This document shows, piece after piece, positions 36,868 to 46,389 of a stretch of DNA of 64,000 nt; the stretch's first letter is position 1; the number at the start of each line of letters is the position of its first letter. Source of the stretch: Ignavibacteriales bacterium (GTDB lineage: Bacteria; Bacteroidota; Ignavibacteria; Ignavibacteriales; Ignavibacteriaceae); the NCBI GenBank assembly GCA_015709675.1, contig CP054182.1, positions 3,761,448 to 3,825,447 of the forward strand, read 5' to 3'. Position numbers and translations under genes: made by a program. The notes under the pieces are model-generated. The model was not told the origin of the DNA. It searched no databases and worked only from the letters and a program-made list of their open reading frames with translations.

Positions 36868-38763
36868 CTAACCTTCACTAACGGGAATGGTAAAACTAAA
36901 CGTACTGCCCTGACCAAATGAAGACTCAGCAGTGATGGTACCGCCGAGCAATGTCAGGAGTTTGCGGCAGATGGAAAGCCCGAGCCCTGTTCCTTCATGC
37001 TTACGGGTCAGGCCGGTATCTATCTGGATAAATGGTTTAAACAGCTGCCCGATTTTAGATTCTTCAATCCCGATACCGGTATCCTTCACGCTTACGCGCA
37101 CAAATTTTTCATCTTCCCGGGCAGTGATAGTTACACTCCCCTCATCGGTAAATTTAATGGCGTTGCTTACAAGATTAATCAATATCTGCTGAATCCGCAG
37201 TTTATCACTGAAAACACCGTCCAGCCCCTCCTGTATCTCAACGTAAACAGCCAGATTCTTTTTCTGCGCCATAGGCCTGGTATGCTCAACCACTTTCTGA
37301 ATTACTTCAGGCAGTGAGAATTTTTCCGGATGAACATTGAGCTGGCCGGCTTCAATTTTTGATATATCAAGCACATCATTAATCAGTGAAAGAAGGTGCC
37401 GCGCGCTCCCCTGAGCCATGCCAAGCTGCTTCTTCTGCTCGGGGTTAAGAGGACCGGGGCGCTCCTGCATCAGAATTCCGGTAAATCCAATAATTGAGTT
37501 CAAAGGGGTACGAAGTTCATGAGACATGGTGGCTAGAAAAGCTGACTTAAGCCGGTCGGCTGATTCTGCCCGCTCTTTTTCTTTTTCCAGTTCCGCGGTT
37601 CTCTGCTGAACCAAATCCTCAAGATGGTTACGGTAATGCTCCAGCTTCTCCTCACTGATTTTTCTCTCGGTAATATCTTCAAGAATTTCCAGAGTCATTA
37701 TCACCACTCCCCCGGTATCCCGAAGAGGAATAGTTTTAGCATCAAGCCAGATAATGCTGCCGTCTGTATCCACAAATTTCCTCACTTCATGATGACTCGT
37801 CTGTGAGGTAAGTGCAACGGATATATCAGAGTTCAGCAGATCTTTATAACCGTCATTTACCCATGGTATATCGTAGGCGGTTTTACCAATTATGGTATCT
37901 TCTGATTCAATACCCGCAAGTCTGGCAAATGACTTATTGCAGCCGAGATAATATCCTTCTTTATCTTTCCAGAAAATTGCTTGCGGGATGGTATCAAGAA
38001 TCGTATTAATGATTGACTTGCTTTCCTTAAGATCATTAATCAGTTTTCTTCTTTCCTTGTTCTGATTATTTATCACATCCAGCATTTCGTTAAAGGAATG
38101 TACCATTTCCCCTATTTCATCCGTGGATGATTCAACTGCCCTGAGGGAATAGTCCGCTCTTTTGGAAATGTCTTTTGCTGTTTCCGTGAGATTAAGGATA
38201 GGCCCTGTCAGCACATTATGCAGTCTTAGCGCAAGAACAAGCGCGATCAGTGAGGCGAAGAGTATCGAGGCAAGAACAATGATCAGAATATTATACTGCT
38301 GTGCCGCGTACTCTGACAGACTGACAATAATATATACATAACCAATGACGGCATTTTCAAGTTTTACCGGCTTCATCGTGGCAAGCCTCTGCCCTTCCCA
38401 GGTATGCCAGTCTCCGGTTGTAATGCCGGCCAGTTCCTCCTGAGATACCTCACCTTCAGGGTATCCGGCAATCAGATTTCCTTCTTCATCAAGAATACAG
38501 GCACTGATCACGGAGGATTTCATTTTCAGGGCAGCCAGATTCTCAGCAGCCGTTAAAGCATCGTTAAATGATATTGCCGCCGTGCTGCGGTCCGCGATCA
38601 GAAGGGCTGTGGAATTCATCTCATTAATCAGATTTTCCCTGCCAATATACCTGTTATATACCACAAGCGCGGTGCCGGCCAGAAGAAGACTGCTCACGCT
38701 TATCGTCATAATGATGACGATAAGTTTTGTTTTAATCGAAAGATTTCTGAATCGCCTTCTCAT
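36868..38763 (-). CDS. Membrane sensor histidine kinase with CHASE8-like periplasmic domain, HAMP and PAS
   Basis: 631 residues from ATG at 38763, four bases after the stop of the YfiR-like gene; an in-frame codon 36 bases earlier has no ribosome site. TM1 near residues 14-38, a periplasmic domain with TALLIADRSTAAISFNDALTA and VISACILDEEGNLIAGYPEG that resembles CHASE8 (the YfiN sensor domain), TM2 near 160-185, HAMP (LTGPILNLTETAKDISKRAD), a PAS domain, the histidine in LATMSHELRTPLNSIIG, and a complete ATPase domain (NLVSNAIKFTDEG, DTGIGIEES, GTGLGLSICRK). It should sense periplasmic YfiR and phosphorylate the adjacent receiver. Confidence 0.9.
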   Translation of the reverse strand: MRRRFRNLSIKTKLIVIIMTISVSSLLLAGTALVVYNRYIGRENLINEMNSTALLIADRSTAAISFNDALTAAENLAALKMKSSVISACILDEEGNLIAGYPEGEVSQEELAGITTGDWHTWEGQRLATMKPVKLENAVIGYVYIIVSLSEYAAQQYNILIIVLASILFASLIALVLALRLHNVLTGPILNLTETAKDISKRADYSLRAVESSTDEIGEMVHSFNEMLDVINNQNKERRKLINDLKESKSIINTILDTIPQAIFWKDKEGYYLGCNKSFARLAGIESEDTIIGKTAYDIPWVNDGYKDLLNSDISVALTSQTSHHEVRKFVDTDGSIIWLDAKTIPLRDTGGVVIMTLEILEDITERKISEEKLEHYRNHLEDLVQQRTAELEKEKERAESADRLKSAFLATMSHELRTPLNSIIGFTGILMQERPGPLNPEQKKQLGMAQGSARHLLSLINDVLDISKIEAGQLNVHPEKFSLPEVIQKVVEHTRPMAQKKNLAVYVEIQEGLDGVFSDKLRIQQILINLVSNAIKFTDEGSVTITAREDEKFVRVSVKDTGIGIEESKIGQLFKPFIQIDTGLTRKHEGTGLGLSICRKLLTLLGGTITAESSFGQGSTFSFTIPVSEG

Positions 38764-38767
38764 ACGT

Positions 38768-39361
38768 TCATTCACCCGAAACCAGACGGGCAACCTCAAT
38801 CAGCTTTGCGCTAATCTGAAGTTTTTCCTTTTTTGCGAGTTCAAGATTAATTTCAATCTTAATCCTCTTATCTTCTTTCACGAATCCGATGATACCACCC
38901 ATCCTTGCAAAAAGCTCTAAATCACTTACCGTAAGCACCTGATGCCCCCTGGTTTTGGCAAGGATATTTTTCAGTTCTGATTTTTTTGTGTTGTCTATAT
39001 ACAGAATGTCAAAATCACCCGGACTGAAGGAGCTGTTATCAAGACTCTGTACAATTATTTCGTTCTTTTTATTCTGCGCGGCTGCGGCTTCCCTGAGCAG
39101 TTCCGCGATTGATTCCGAGCCGAGAATACCAATTCTGATAGTCTCCTTTTTTTGACCGGATTCAGGAGCTGTCCAGTTTACAAACCGTGTAAAATTATAG
39201 ACATAAGCAGCCTTCACCTTGTTTTCGGTGGAAACCGCGTCGGATTGTGATTCAGTTTTCCAGCCGTAACCGGCAAGGATCACTGCAATAATGAATACAA
39301 GGTGCATCCGGTTCAACAGGGCTGAATCCCTTGATTTTTTAATGAACGTCAATAAATTCAT
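38768..39361 (-). CDS. YfiR/DUF4154 family periplasmic protein
   Basis: 197 residues with a signal peptide after a short charged lead (HLVFIIAVILAGYGW). The DUF4154 core is clear: KVKAAYVYNFTRFVNWTAPESGQ, DILYIDNTKKSELKNIL, HQVLTVSDLELFARMGGIIGFV, KIEINLELAKKEKLQISAKLIEVARLV. YfiR in Pseudomonas is a periplasmic inhibitor of the CHASE8 diguanylate cyclase YfiN. Here it precedes a CHASE8-like histidine kinase and follows a TonB receptor gene by four bases, so it probably carries the signal between them. Confidence 0.9.
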   Translation of the reverse strand: MNLLTFIKKSRDSALLNRMHLVFIIAVILAGYGWKTESQSDAVSTENKVKAAYVYNFTRFVNWTAPESGQKKETIRIGILGSESIAELLREAAAAQNKKNEIIVQSLDNSSFSPGDFDILYIDNTKKSELKNILAKTRGHQVLTVSDLELFARMGGIIGFVKEDKRIKIEINLELAKKEKLQISAKLIEVARLVSGE

Positions 39362-39365
39362 ACCA

Positions 39366-41432
39366 TTACCTGAATGCTGCCTTAACTCCGCCCATCAGCG
39401 AGAAGCCCGTGTTTCTGAACTGCCACGGCATTTCAAAGCGGTTATTGGTGATATTATATAACTGCAGCCACGGCTCAAGACTGATAAAGTTTTCAAGAAT
39501 GAACAATCTGGACAGATGAAGATTAACCATTACTCCCGGCTTATACAATGTTCTGGATTTCTTTGATGTGCCGTCATAAAAACCGTCATTATAACTAATG
39601 TGCCCGATAATCGTATAACCTGAGGGAGAGATAAATGATGCGCCAAGATTTGCGACAAGTGAGGGAGTAAAAGGAATATCAGAATCATCCTGATCAGCAT
39701 CAAACTGGTTGCTGGTGGAAGAATTCATATACGTGATATTTGCAAACCAATTATGATTTTTTGAAAATTTGTATAAAAGTTCCGCTTCACCTCCGGCAGC
39801 AAGAGAATTATCCGTATTCATTGACTGAGTCTGTGAGGGCATTAAACTTACAACATTATCAATAATTGCATCCCTGATGATCGTGTAAAATCCTCTTACC
39901 CCCAGCTTAAATCCGGAGGATATATACATTTCAGCACCGGCATCAAAACTATTACCGCTTTCTGATTTGAGCCCCGGATTAGGAATCTGCCCGTCAACAC
40001 CCAGACTGCCGGACAGTCCCCCGGGAATAGTGCCCGCGATTGATTTTAATGACGGTGCCGCAAAACTGCTTCCGGCGTTTACAAATAATGCATTTTCTCC
40101 TGACAGCCGGTAGCGCACACCTGCACTCCACAAAACTTTTTTCCAGGATTGCTCCACCGGATTAGGTGAGAAACGGTTCATAAGTGCATATTCACTGCTG
40201 ATCTCTGAATACCTGATGCCGCCCCTGAGAGTTAAATCCTCAGATGGATTCCATTCTTCCTGTATATATATTCCCTGCTGAAATGAAGAGGACTTATTGC
40301 CGATAACCCTGTACCCGGACTTTGGATCACTCCACGTAGAGTATCCGGCTGACTGATAATCAAACCCGACGCTCAGAACCGTATTTTTATGATGCTGATA
40401 ACTGATTGATATATCATAAGGAACAATAAGCTGATCAACCCCGTTCTCTGAGTTATACATGTCTACCATGCCGAATACACTCTCCTGCCATGACCGGCTG
40501 TAAGAGCGGACGCCAAGGTGAGACTGCAGCAAAAGATTTTCCGCTAAAGCAACTTCATACTTTGTGTTTACGGTAAGATACCGGTGCGCGAATCCCTGAT
40601 AGATGCGTCCTTTATCACCTGAATCCCAGGTATGATGCAGAAAGAGGGATAGCTTCTGTATTTCATCTTCCCCGAAGAAAAGCGTTGCTCCGCCAAACAG
40701 TTTTTGTTTTGTGTACTCCGGATTCTTTTTCATGTTCAGCCATGAAACCGGCGCGCCGTAGTTTGTATATTGTGAAACTTCATAGGAGGAGCCGGCAAAA
40801 TAATTCAGATTGCCGCTGCTGTTCTGATGATAAAGCTGATTTGAAAGTGTATTATATGAACCGAACGCAGTAGATGCGGTGGTAAGTTCATCCTCAATTT
40901 TTTCCCTGAGAATCAGATTTACCGTGCCTGCAAGCGGACTCTGATTTCCTGCAAAATCCTGAGATAAAAAGTTAGGATACATCACTGATGCAGGCCCCCT
41001 CTGAACCTCAATTCGTTCAAATGCGTTTACGTCAAGAGACATCGGATCAACAAACGCATCAATGGTGAGTCCGTTCAGCATATAGGTGCTGTATTTAGGC
41101 CCGATACCGCCATAGGTGCCCCAGTTTGCATCATTTCGGGAGAGAACCATAACTGCCGCCCCGGGCAGACGGCTTATCAGTTCCGTGAGGTTTCGGTTCC
41201 CCGAAACCGTTGCCTGAATCACCTGACTGCCAAGCACATCCACCTTCTGGGTAACCATACCGATATTCTGCTGAAATTTAGAAGGGGTGATGACGATATT
41301 TCCCAGTTCGGAAAGACTGAGCTGAAAAATATCAGGAATTGTGTCATTCTGCGCAAACAGAAAACTGTGTACTGAAAGGCTTATCCATATCATCAGGATA
41401 AGAGTTGTAACCGAATTTGTATGCTTTGTCAT
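39366..41432 (-). CDS. TonB-dependent receptor-like outer-membrane protein
   Basis: 688 residues from ATG at 41432 with a signal peptide (SVTTLILMIWISLSVHSFLFAQ). The plug starts with LSLSELGNIVITPSKFQQ and continues RNLTELISRLPGAAVMV, YSTYMLNGLTIDAFVDP and FERIEVQRGPASVMY. The barrel ends in an aromatic-containing strand (FSLMGGVKAAFR). This plug type is found with DUF4154 proteins in many FCB genomes. A nutrient-transport role is possible, but the operon suggests signal reception. It is the first gene of the five-gene operon. No riboswitch could be confirmed upstream. Confidence 0.87.
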   Translation of the reverse strand: MTKHTNSVTTLILMIWISLSVHSFLFAQNDTIPDIFQLSLSELGNIVITPSKFQQNIGMVTQKVDVLGSQVIQATVSGNRNLTELISRLPGAAVMVLSRNDANWGTYGGIGPKYSTYMLNGLTIDAFVDPMSLDVNAFERIEVQRGPASVMYPNFLSQDFAGNQSPLAGTVNLILREKIEDELTTASTAFGSYNTLSNQLYHQNSSGNLNYFAGSSYEVSQYTNYGAPVSWLNMKKNPEYTKQKLFGGATLFFGEDEIQKLSLFLHHTWDSGDKGRIYQGFAHRYLTVNTKYEVALAENLLLQSHLGVRSYSRSWQESVFGMVDMYNSENGVDQLIVPYDISISYQHHKNTVLSVGFDYQSAGYSTWSDPKSGYRVIGNKSSSFQQGIYIQEEWNPSEDLTLRGGIRYSEISSEYALMNRFSPNPVEQSWKKVLWSAGVRYRLSGENALFVNAGSSFAAPSLKSIAGTIPGGLSGSLGVDGQIPNPGLKSESGNSFDAGAEMYISSGFKLGVRGFYTIIRDAIIDNVVSLMPSQTQSMNTDNSLAAGGEAELLYKFSKNHNWFANITYMNSSTSNQFDADQDDSDIPFTPSLVANLGASFISPSGYTIIGHISYNDGFYDGTSKKSRTLYKPGVMVNLHLSRLFILENFISLEPWLQLYNITNNRFEMPWQFRNTGFSLMGGVKAAFR

Positions 41433-42175
41433 TGTCGAACCGCTCTGATGAATAATTACCAATTTAAGTCACGGAGATCACTCTCTCCGGACTTACAAGA
41501 ATCATGTTACGCCCGACCTGCACTGCAAATCAATATCTAAACTACTTTACCATCCTCAACGTGACCAATTTGCCGCTGCATTTAAGCCTAAAAGAGTCTT
41601 TTGTTCACATCTTAAAAATTCTAAAGTAAAACATAATAACCTAAGAAACTCCTGTCACAATTGCAAAACTCTATTCCTAAAAAGGCGGAAAAGCCGGTTC
41701 CATCACACATGGGCTGCAGGAGATTTTTACCGTTTTTTGCAAACAGATGTTTTTCAGGGCTGAGTGTTAGACTTTGGCTTTTCCCTGCCGCTATTTTCCG
41801 GAGTTCTGTATCAAATAAACGAGGGTTCATAGTCATGAAACTCTGCCGGTCCGCTGGTTTATTCAGACTGGCCGGAGTGTTTCACCGGGGGACAGCCGGA
41901 AGCAGCCGCTAACCTGAAAACAGCCCCCTTTCCCAAACGATTTCACGGATTTACTTTCCGGTGTTCAAATAATATCATTTTACCCCTTTCAGGGGTTGGT
42001 TTGAACCCCGGAATGCTCAAAGCCAGCGACAAAATGGGGATAAACAGGGTAAAACAGGTAAATAATGGAATTTCAGGCATTTTGCGAAAAGGTTTTCCGA
42101 TTTTTCTCTTTTTATTCTCATCTCTGAATATTAATTTGGGTGTTCTGTAAAAATTAATTCTCAAGGATTGAAACC
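41433..42175. other. Intergenic between the TonB receptor and rpmB
   Basis: About 740 bases with no convincing gene. On the minus strand, upstream of the receptor, there is a stretch (about 41690-41830) with GGGAA, GCCC and CTGT spaced loosely as in cobalamin riboswitches, but without the B12 box. AAGGA lies just before the rpmB ATG on the other side. The small open frames here have no coding character. Confidence 0.5.
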
Positions 42176-42415
42176 ATGGCAAGAAAATGTGATCTGACCG
42201 GAGTAACTCCGATGTACGGAAACCATGTTTCCCACGCACATAATAAGACCAAAAGAAGATTTCTGCCTAATCTCCAGAAGAAAAGAGTCTGGGTTTCTGA
42301 ACTTAACCGTTTCGTAACCGTAAAACTGACAGCAAAAGGCATTAAAACCCTGCAGAAAAACGGTACCGCCGAAATCGCAAAACTCGTTCAGCAGAAGGCT
42401 ATCTCAGCCCGGTAA
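42176..42415 (+). CDS. rpmB: 50S ribosomal protein L28
   Basis: 79 residues, with [33 protein letters not shown] and [22 protein letters not shown], standard L28 sequence. Only one N-terminal cysteine is seen and no CXXC zinc pair, so this is the zinc-free form. AAGGA lies eight bases before the ATG. Terminator directly after it. Confidence 0.97.
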   Translation: MARKCDLTGVTPMYGNHVSHAHNKTKRRFLPNLQKKRVWVSELNRFVTVKLTAKGIKTLQKNGTAEIAKLVQQKAISAR

Positions 42416-42436
42416 AAAGAGTTTTCTTTTAATAAG

Positions 42437-42466
42437 AAAATCGCAGAGTACCCTGCGATTTTTTTA
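42437..42466 (+). terminator. Rho-independent terminator after rpmB
   Basis: AATCGCAG at 42439-42446 pairs with CTGCGATT at 42453-42460, followed by seven T. Confidence 0.9.
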
Positions 42467-42513
42467 TTTTAAACCTGTCTTATTATTAAAATTACTATCC
42501 GGAGAAATCAGAA

Positions 42514-43269
42514 TTGAGAACTAAAGTAATAGCCGGCAACTGGAAAATGCACATGGATGTAACCGGCACCATAGATTTAATTACAGGTATAAAGTCAGGT
42601 CTTGGTGCAAACCATCCGAACTGTACCGTTATTGTGTGCCCTCCTTTTACCTCCCTTGAAACTGCTTCCACTCTTTTAAAAAACAGTCCCGTTAAGCTCG
42701 GAGCGCAGAATATGCATCCTGAGAATTCAGGGGCTTTCACCGGAGAGATTTCAGCCGCGATGCTCAAATCTGTGGGTGCTGAGTTTGTTATACTCGGACA
42801 CAGTGAAAGAAGAACGATTTTCGGAGAGTCTGATCAGTTTATCAACCAGAAAATCAAAAAAGCCCTTGAAGCAGGTCTGCTTCCGATTTTCTGTATTGGT
42901 GAAACCCTGCAGGAACGGGAGTCTGGAGTTACGTTCGATATTATTAAACGCCAGGTCAAAGAGGGATTAGCAGGTATCAGTGAAAAGGATCTCGCCAAGG
43001 TAATTGTTGCTTATGAGCCTGTCTGGGCAATAGGCACCGGTAAAACCGCTTCACCGGAGCAGGCACAGGAAGTGCATGCTTATATTCGCGGACTCGCAGC
43101 CACCCTCTATTCAACAGCGGCTGCCGAAGCACTGATAATTCAGTATGGCGGAAGCGTTAAACCTGATAATGCAAAGGAACTTCTTTCGCAGAAGGATATT
43201 GACGGCGCACTGGTCGGCGGTGCCTGCCTGAAAGCTGATTCGTTCCTCGGCATCATAAACGCCTGCTGA
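42514..43269 (+). CDS. tpiA: Triosephosphate isomerase
   Basis: 251 residues from a TTG at 42514, with CGGAG about nine bases upstream. It interconverts dihydroxyacetone phosphate and glyceraldehyde-3-phosphate in glycolysis. KVIAGNWKMH (lysine of the active site), FVILGHSERRTIF (catalytic histidine), VIVAYEPVWAIGTGKTA (catalytic glutamate and mobile loop) and IIQYGGSVKPDNAKEL are all present, so the enzyme is complete. The TTG start is well placed. Terminator follows. Confidence 0.98.
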   Translation: MRTKVIAGNWKMHMDVTGTIDLITGIKSGLGANHPNCTVIVCPPFTSLETASTLLKNSPVKLGAQNMHPENSGAFTGEISAAMLKSVGAEFVILGHSERRTIFGESDQFINQKIKKALEAGLLPIFCIGETLQERESGVTFDIIKRQVKEGLAGISEKDLAKVIVAYEPVWAIGTGKTASPEQAQEVHAYIRGLAATLYSTAAAEALIIQYGGSVKPDNAKELLSQKDIDGALVGGACLKADSFLGIINAC

Positions 43270-43282
43270 GGCACAACTTCCA

Positions 43283-43317
43283 AAAAAAAGCCCGGCCTTA
43301 ATGACCGGGCTTTTTTG
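43283..43317. terminator. Bidirectional terminator after tpiA
   Basis: AGCCCGG at 43289-43295 pairs with CCGGGCT at 43305-43311, with A and T runs on both sides. Confidence 0.9.
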
Positions 43318-43448
43318 TTAAATGGGGGATTCTTTAGGCAAGTTGTTAAATTTTTTGATCTTTAAAAATTCCCGGTGCGGTTTACCAAGGACAATGGGGA
43401 CGCTGGGGACACTTGACCAATGCTAAAGAAAAAAGTTTATTAGAGAAC

Positions 43449-46091
43449 TCAATAATCCATCCAGTAGGTGAATTTCAGCATGAAGATATTTTCCGGACGG
43501 TCGTTAAAAATACTGCTGATGGAGTGTCCCATGCGGAAGTCAGGGATTTCGGTAAAATCCTGCCGTGACTGGGTCCAGACCAGATACAACACTGATCCGG
43601 GCGAATACTCCCACCGCATAACTGCATTGCCGCGCAGTGATATATAATTAAAATCGTTATTCCAGAGGTTTACTGCCGGAGCCGGTCCGCTGCCGTCGGG
43701 GTCGGCAGTAAAGGAAGCTGGATCAAAGGTTGAACCCTCTTCCCCATACACCATATATTCATTTGTTCCGGAAAGCTGCAGCTCCTTATACTTTGTATAC
43801 TTGCCTGCAGAAGCAAGCGGCTGTATATATGCCTGCAGTGAAAGCTCCGGTGTAAAGGTCCAGTTCACCCTGATGCCCGCGGCGAACGTACGTTGTTCCA
43901 GTTCGGCAAATACGTACCGTTTGCCATAGGTTGCCGATGCAAGCGGATCAGAAACAGCGGTTACATACATATATGGATCATTATTCCATTCCATTTCCGG
44001 GCCGAAGGTCATCGATAGATTAGGAGCCGGTGACCACTGCATCCAGACTGAAGTAAACACACTCCTGCTTTTTGAGGTCATATAGGTACCCGCGCCCGCC
44101 TCAACAACAAAATCTTTTCTGGAATCAGACCAGCCGAACAGATTGGCTGAATACGTTGCTTCATTAAGAGTAAGAGGACCGCCGCGCGTTCTGGTTTTAT
44201 TATACGTTTTCGGGTTATATGAAAGATTCCAGTTGATACCGTAATAGTTTGTAAATGTCATGTTTCCTAAATGAAAAATTCCTTCACTATTCTTCACCCA
44301 GCCGAAATCATGGTTTGAAAAATAGGCAATATTAAGATTGGCATTGCGTATATACTCTCCCGGTTCTGTCCACCGGTAGCCGGCGACAACATGTTTATTA
44401 ATTATATCACCGCGAAACATAAATCCGAGATCGCTCACATCAAATTTCGGGTCAACAAAACCAACCTGGGCATTAAAGGTAAAATTACCTTCCTGCTTAT
44501 TAACCATATATCTGCCGGAAAATCCGCTCAGCGAAGTTGCTGCCGGGTCAACTCCGAGGTGATCAGCATCCGGACGCTGCAGATAGTGGATAAAGTTCCG
44601 CTGCACTGATGCAATCCGTTCCGGATCTCCGCCTATCCGCGAAACACCTGTCCACCCGGTGAATACCCACACTTTGTCAGCATCAAGATAGGTCCAGCCG
44701 TCAATGCCGAATCCCAGTGCACTTTTATTCATCTCTTTCTGCAGCCGCGGTTCATTGAAAGCGCGGTTTGTGTAAGTTGTAATGAAACCGACTGAGGCGG
44801 TACCATCATTAATCTTTCTTTCCATGCGGAGCAGTCCGTAATAAGAGAGCGGTTCAATTTCAGCTTCAGAAGTAATACCGCCTGTATTCAGCCGTGCATA
44901 CTCCCGGTTGGTTAATGCATGGAGCGTTCCAAGTTTCCATTGTTCGCCGAGCTGCCCGGTGAGTTTTGCGGATGCGAGAATTCTTGTTCCTACTGGTGAA
45001 TCATAATGATCCGATGAAGGAACTGAGCCGGCAGGATTTCTTCCGATTCTTCTGCTGTAAAAAAACTCCGGTGGACCGAAATTGAATCCCCAGTAATTGT
45101 TAGAGCCGCCATATCCAAATGAGTAGTATGAGTTTCCTTCCACGAAGAAGGGACGCTTCTCGTTAAAGAATGATTCACCGTCACTCAGATTGATAATCGC
45201 GGGGTCAATTTCCACCTGACCAAAATCGGGATTTACCGAAGCATTCAGGGTAAGATCAGAACCAAGATTCCACTTGATATCAGCGCCGAGATCAGGGGTA
45301 TAGCGTGAACCATCGTTAAACGGGTTGCCCGGTGCCGAAGGTATATACTCTGCCTTGCCGGTTATATACGGAATCACCTCAATCTGCTTTTCTGACCTGA
45401 TGTTTGAAAGCCCGTGAAGTTCATGGAAACGCGATACAAAGCCGCTGCCATTTTTCGGACGGAACACTGCGTAGGAAGATTCATTTTTTCTTGATATTTC
45501 ACGGATGAAGTTTACTCCCCAAATCATCGTTTCTCCTCCCTTAAAGCGGAGTCTTGAGAAAGGAATTTTCATTTCTACCGACCAGCCGCCGTTATTCACC
45601 ACAGCTTTGCCTTCCCATACTGCGTCCCAGCTGCTTTCGTCCCAGTCATCATTATACAAGGTGCCGTCATACAGCGTGCCCGCGGCGTTTACTCCGAAAT
45701 AGTATCCGGTTCGTTTATCACGGAGGGGGTCAAGAAAAATACCAAAACGGTCTGAAGATATATAATTATCCTTGCGTGCCAGACGCTGCACTATTGAGTC
45801 AGGACTGGATTCATGCAGGAGTGCCGCCACATAAAGAGCGTCATCATCGTAAAGAAGATACACTTCTGTTTTCTCTGATACAGGTGCGCCTTCCTGCGGC
45901 TCCCGTTGATAGAATGTTGAATAGGGTTCTGCAGTTTTCCACTCTGCTTCGTCCGGTATGCCGTCAATAACGGGAGCAGCAGAAACACGGACTGCGAATA
46001 ATTTCAACTGTCTGAATACTGATGAGTCAGTAATCTGGGCCTGACTGCACATTGTGGTCAACAATAAGAACAATAGTATCATTAACCTCAT
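43449..46091 (-). CDS. Exported DUF5916 protein with N-terminal CBM9-like domain
   Basis: 880 residues from ATG at 46091, with GAGG eight bases upstream; it starts with a good signal peptide (MRLMILLFLLLTTMCSQAQ). Residues 40-200 match the CBM9-like domain (VIDGIPDEAEWKTAEPY, VYLLYDDDALYVAALLHE, WSVEMKIPFSRLRF). The rest is a large predicted beta barrel of the DUF5916 family (FFVEGNSYYSFG, SRRIGRNPAG) ending in a tyrosine. Such proteins are common in the FCB group. Role unknown; a sugar- or polymer-handling function is only a guess from the CBM9-like part. Confidence 0.87.
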   Translation of the reverse strand: MRLMILLFLLLTTMCSQAQITDSSVFRQLKLFAVRVSAAPVIDGIPDEAEWKTAEPYSTFYQREPQEGAPVSEKTEVYLLYDDDALYVAALLHESSPDSIVQRLARKDNYISSDRFGIFLDPLRDKRTGYYFGVNAAGTLYDGTLYNDDWDESSWDAVWEGKAVVNNGGWSVEMKIPFSRLRFKGGETMIWGVNFIREISRKNESSYAVFRPKNGSGFVSRFHELHGLSNIRSEKQIEVIPYITGKAEYIPSAPGNPFNDGSRYTPDLGADIKWNLGSDLTLNASVNPDFGQVEIDPAIINLSDGESFFNEKRPFFVEGNSYYSFGYGGSNNYWGFNFGPPEFFYSRRIGRNPAGSVPSSDHYDSPVGTRILASAKLTGQLGEQWKLGTLHALTNREYARLNTGGITSEAEIEPLSYYGLLRMERKINDGTASVGFITTYTNRAFNEPRLQKEMNKSALGFGIDGWTYLDADKVWVFTGWTGVSRIGGDPERIASVQRNFIHYLQRPDADHLGVDPAATSLSGFSGRYMVNKQEGNFTFNAQVGFVDPKFDVSDLGFMFRGDIINKHVVAGYRWTEPGEYIRNANLNIAYFSNHDFGWVKNSEGIFHLGNMTFTNYYGINWNLSYNPKTYNKTRTRGGPLTLNEATYSANLFGWSDSRKDFVVEAGAGTYMTSKSRSVFTSVWMQWSPAPNLSMTFGPEMEWNNDPYMYVTAVSDPLASATYGKRYVFAELEQRTFAAGIRVNWTFTPELSLQAYIQPLASAGKYTKYKELQLSGTNEYMVYGEEGSTFDPASFTADPDGSGPAPAVNLWNNDFNYISLRGNAVMRWEYSPGSVLYLVWTQSRQDFTEIPDFRMGHSISSIFNDRPENIFMLKFTYWMDY

Positions 46092-46389
46092 GAGAGATAC
46101 CTCGCAATAGTAAAATGAAAAATAAACCAACGACCCGCGAAGCCAGAACACAACCATCTGAGAAGTTCTGCAGCTCACCCTGTTATCCATCTACTACCGG
46201 AACTGTTAAAAACCATATTACCGGTAAACCTCCCTTTTAACCCGTGCAAAATGAGGGATTCCATTCTGCCGCTGAACGGAATCTACATAAACGGTTCATT
46301 CCGCTTGCCAGCGGAGGAAAGAACGTAAGGGAATTATGACTATTTTTGCCGGAGCAACTTAAACCTAACAACAGAAAACGGACATACTA

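Noticed and set aside
41690-41830. Cobalamin-riboswitch-like pattern upstream of the TonB receptor (minus strand)
   Set aside because: GGGAA, GCCC and CTGT occur in the right order, but the B12 box and the GGTG/AATCC part are missing, and the stems do not form. Only an Infernal search could rescue it.
41661-41912. Open frames of 83 and 71 codons in the gap before rpmB
   Set aside because: Both strands are open by chance; no ribosome site, signal or family match was found.
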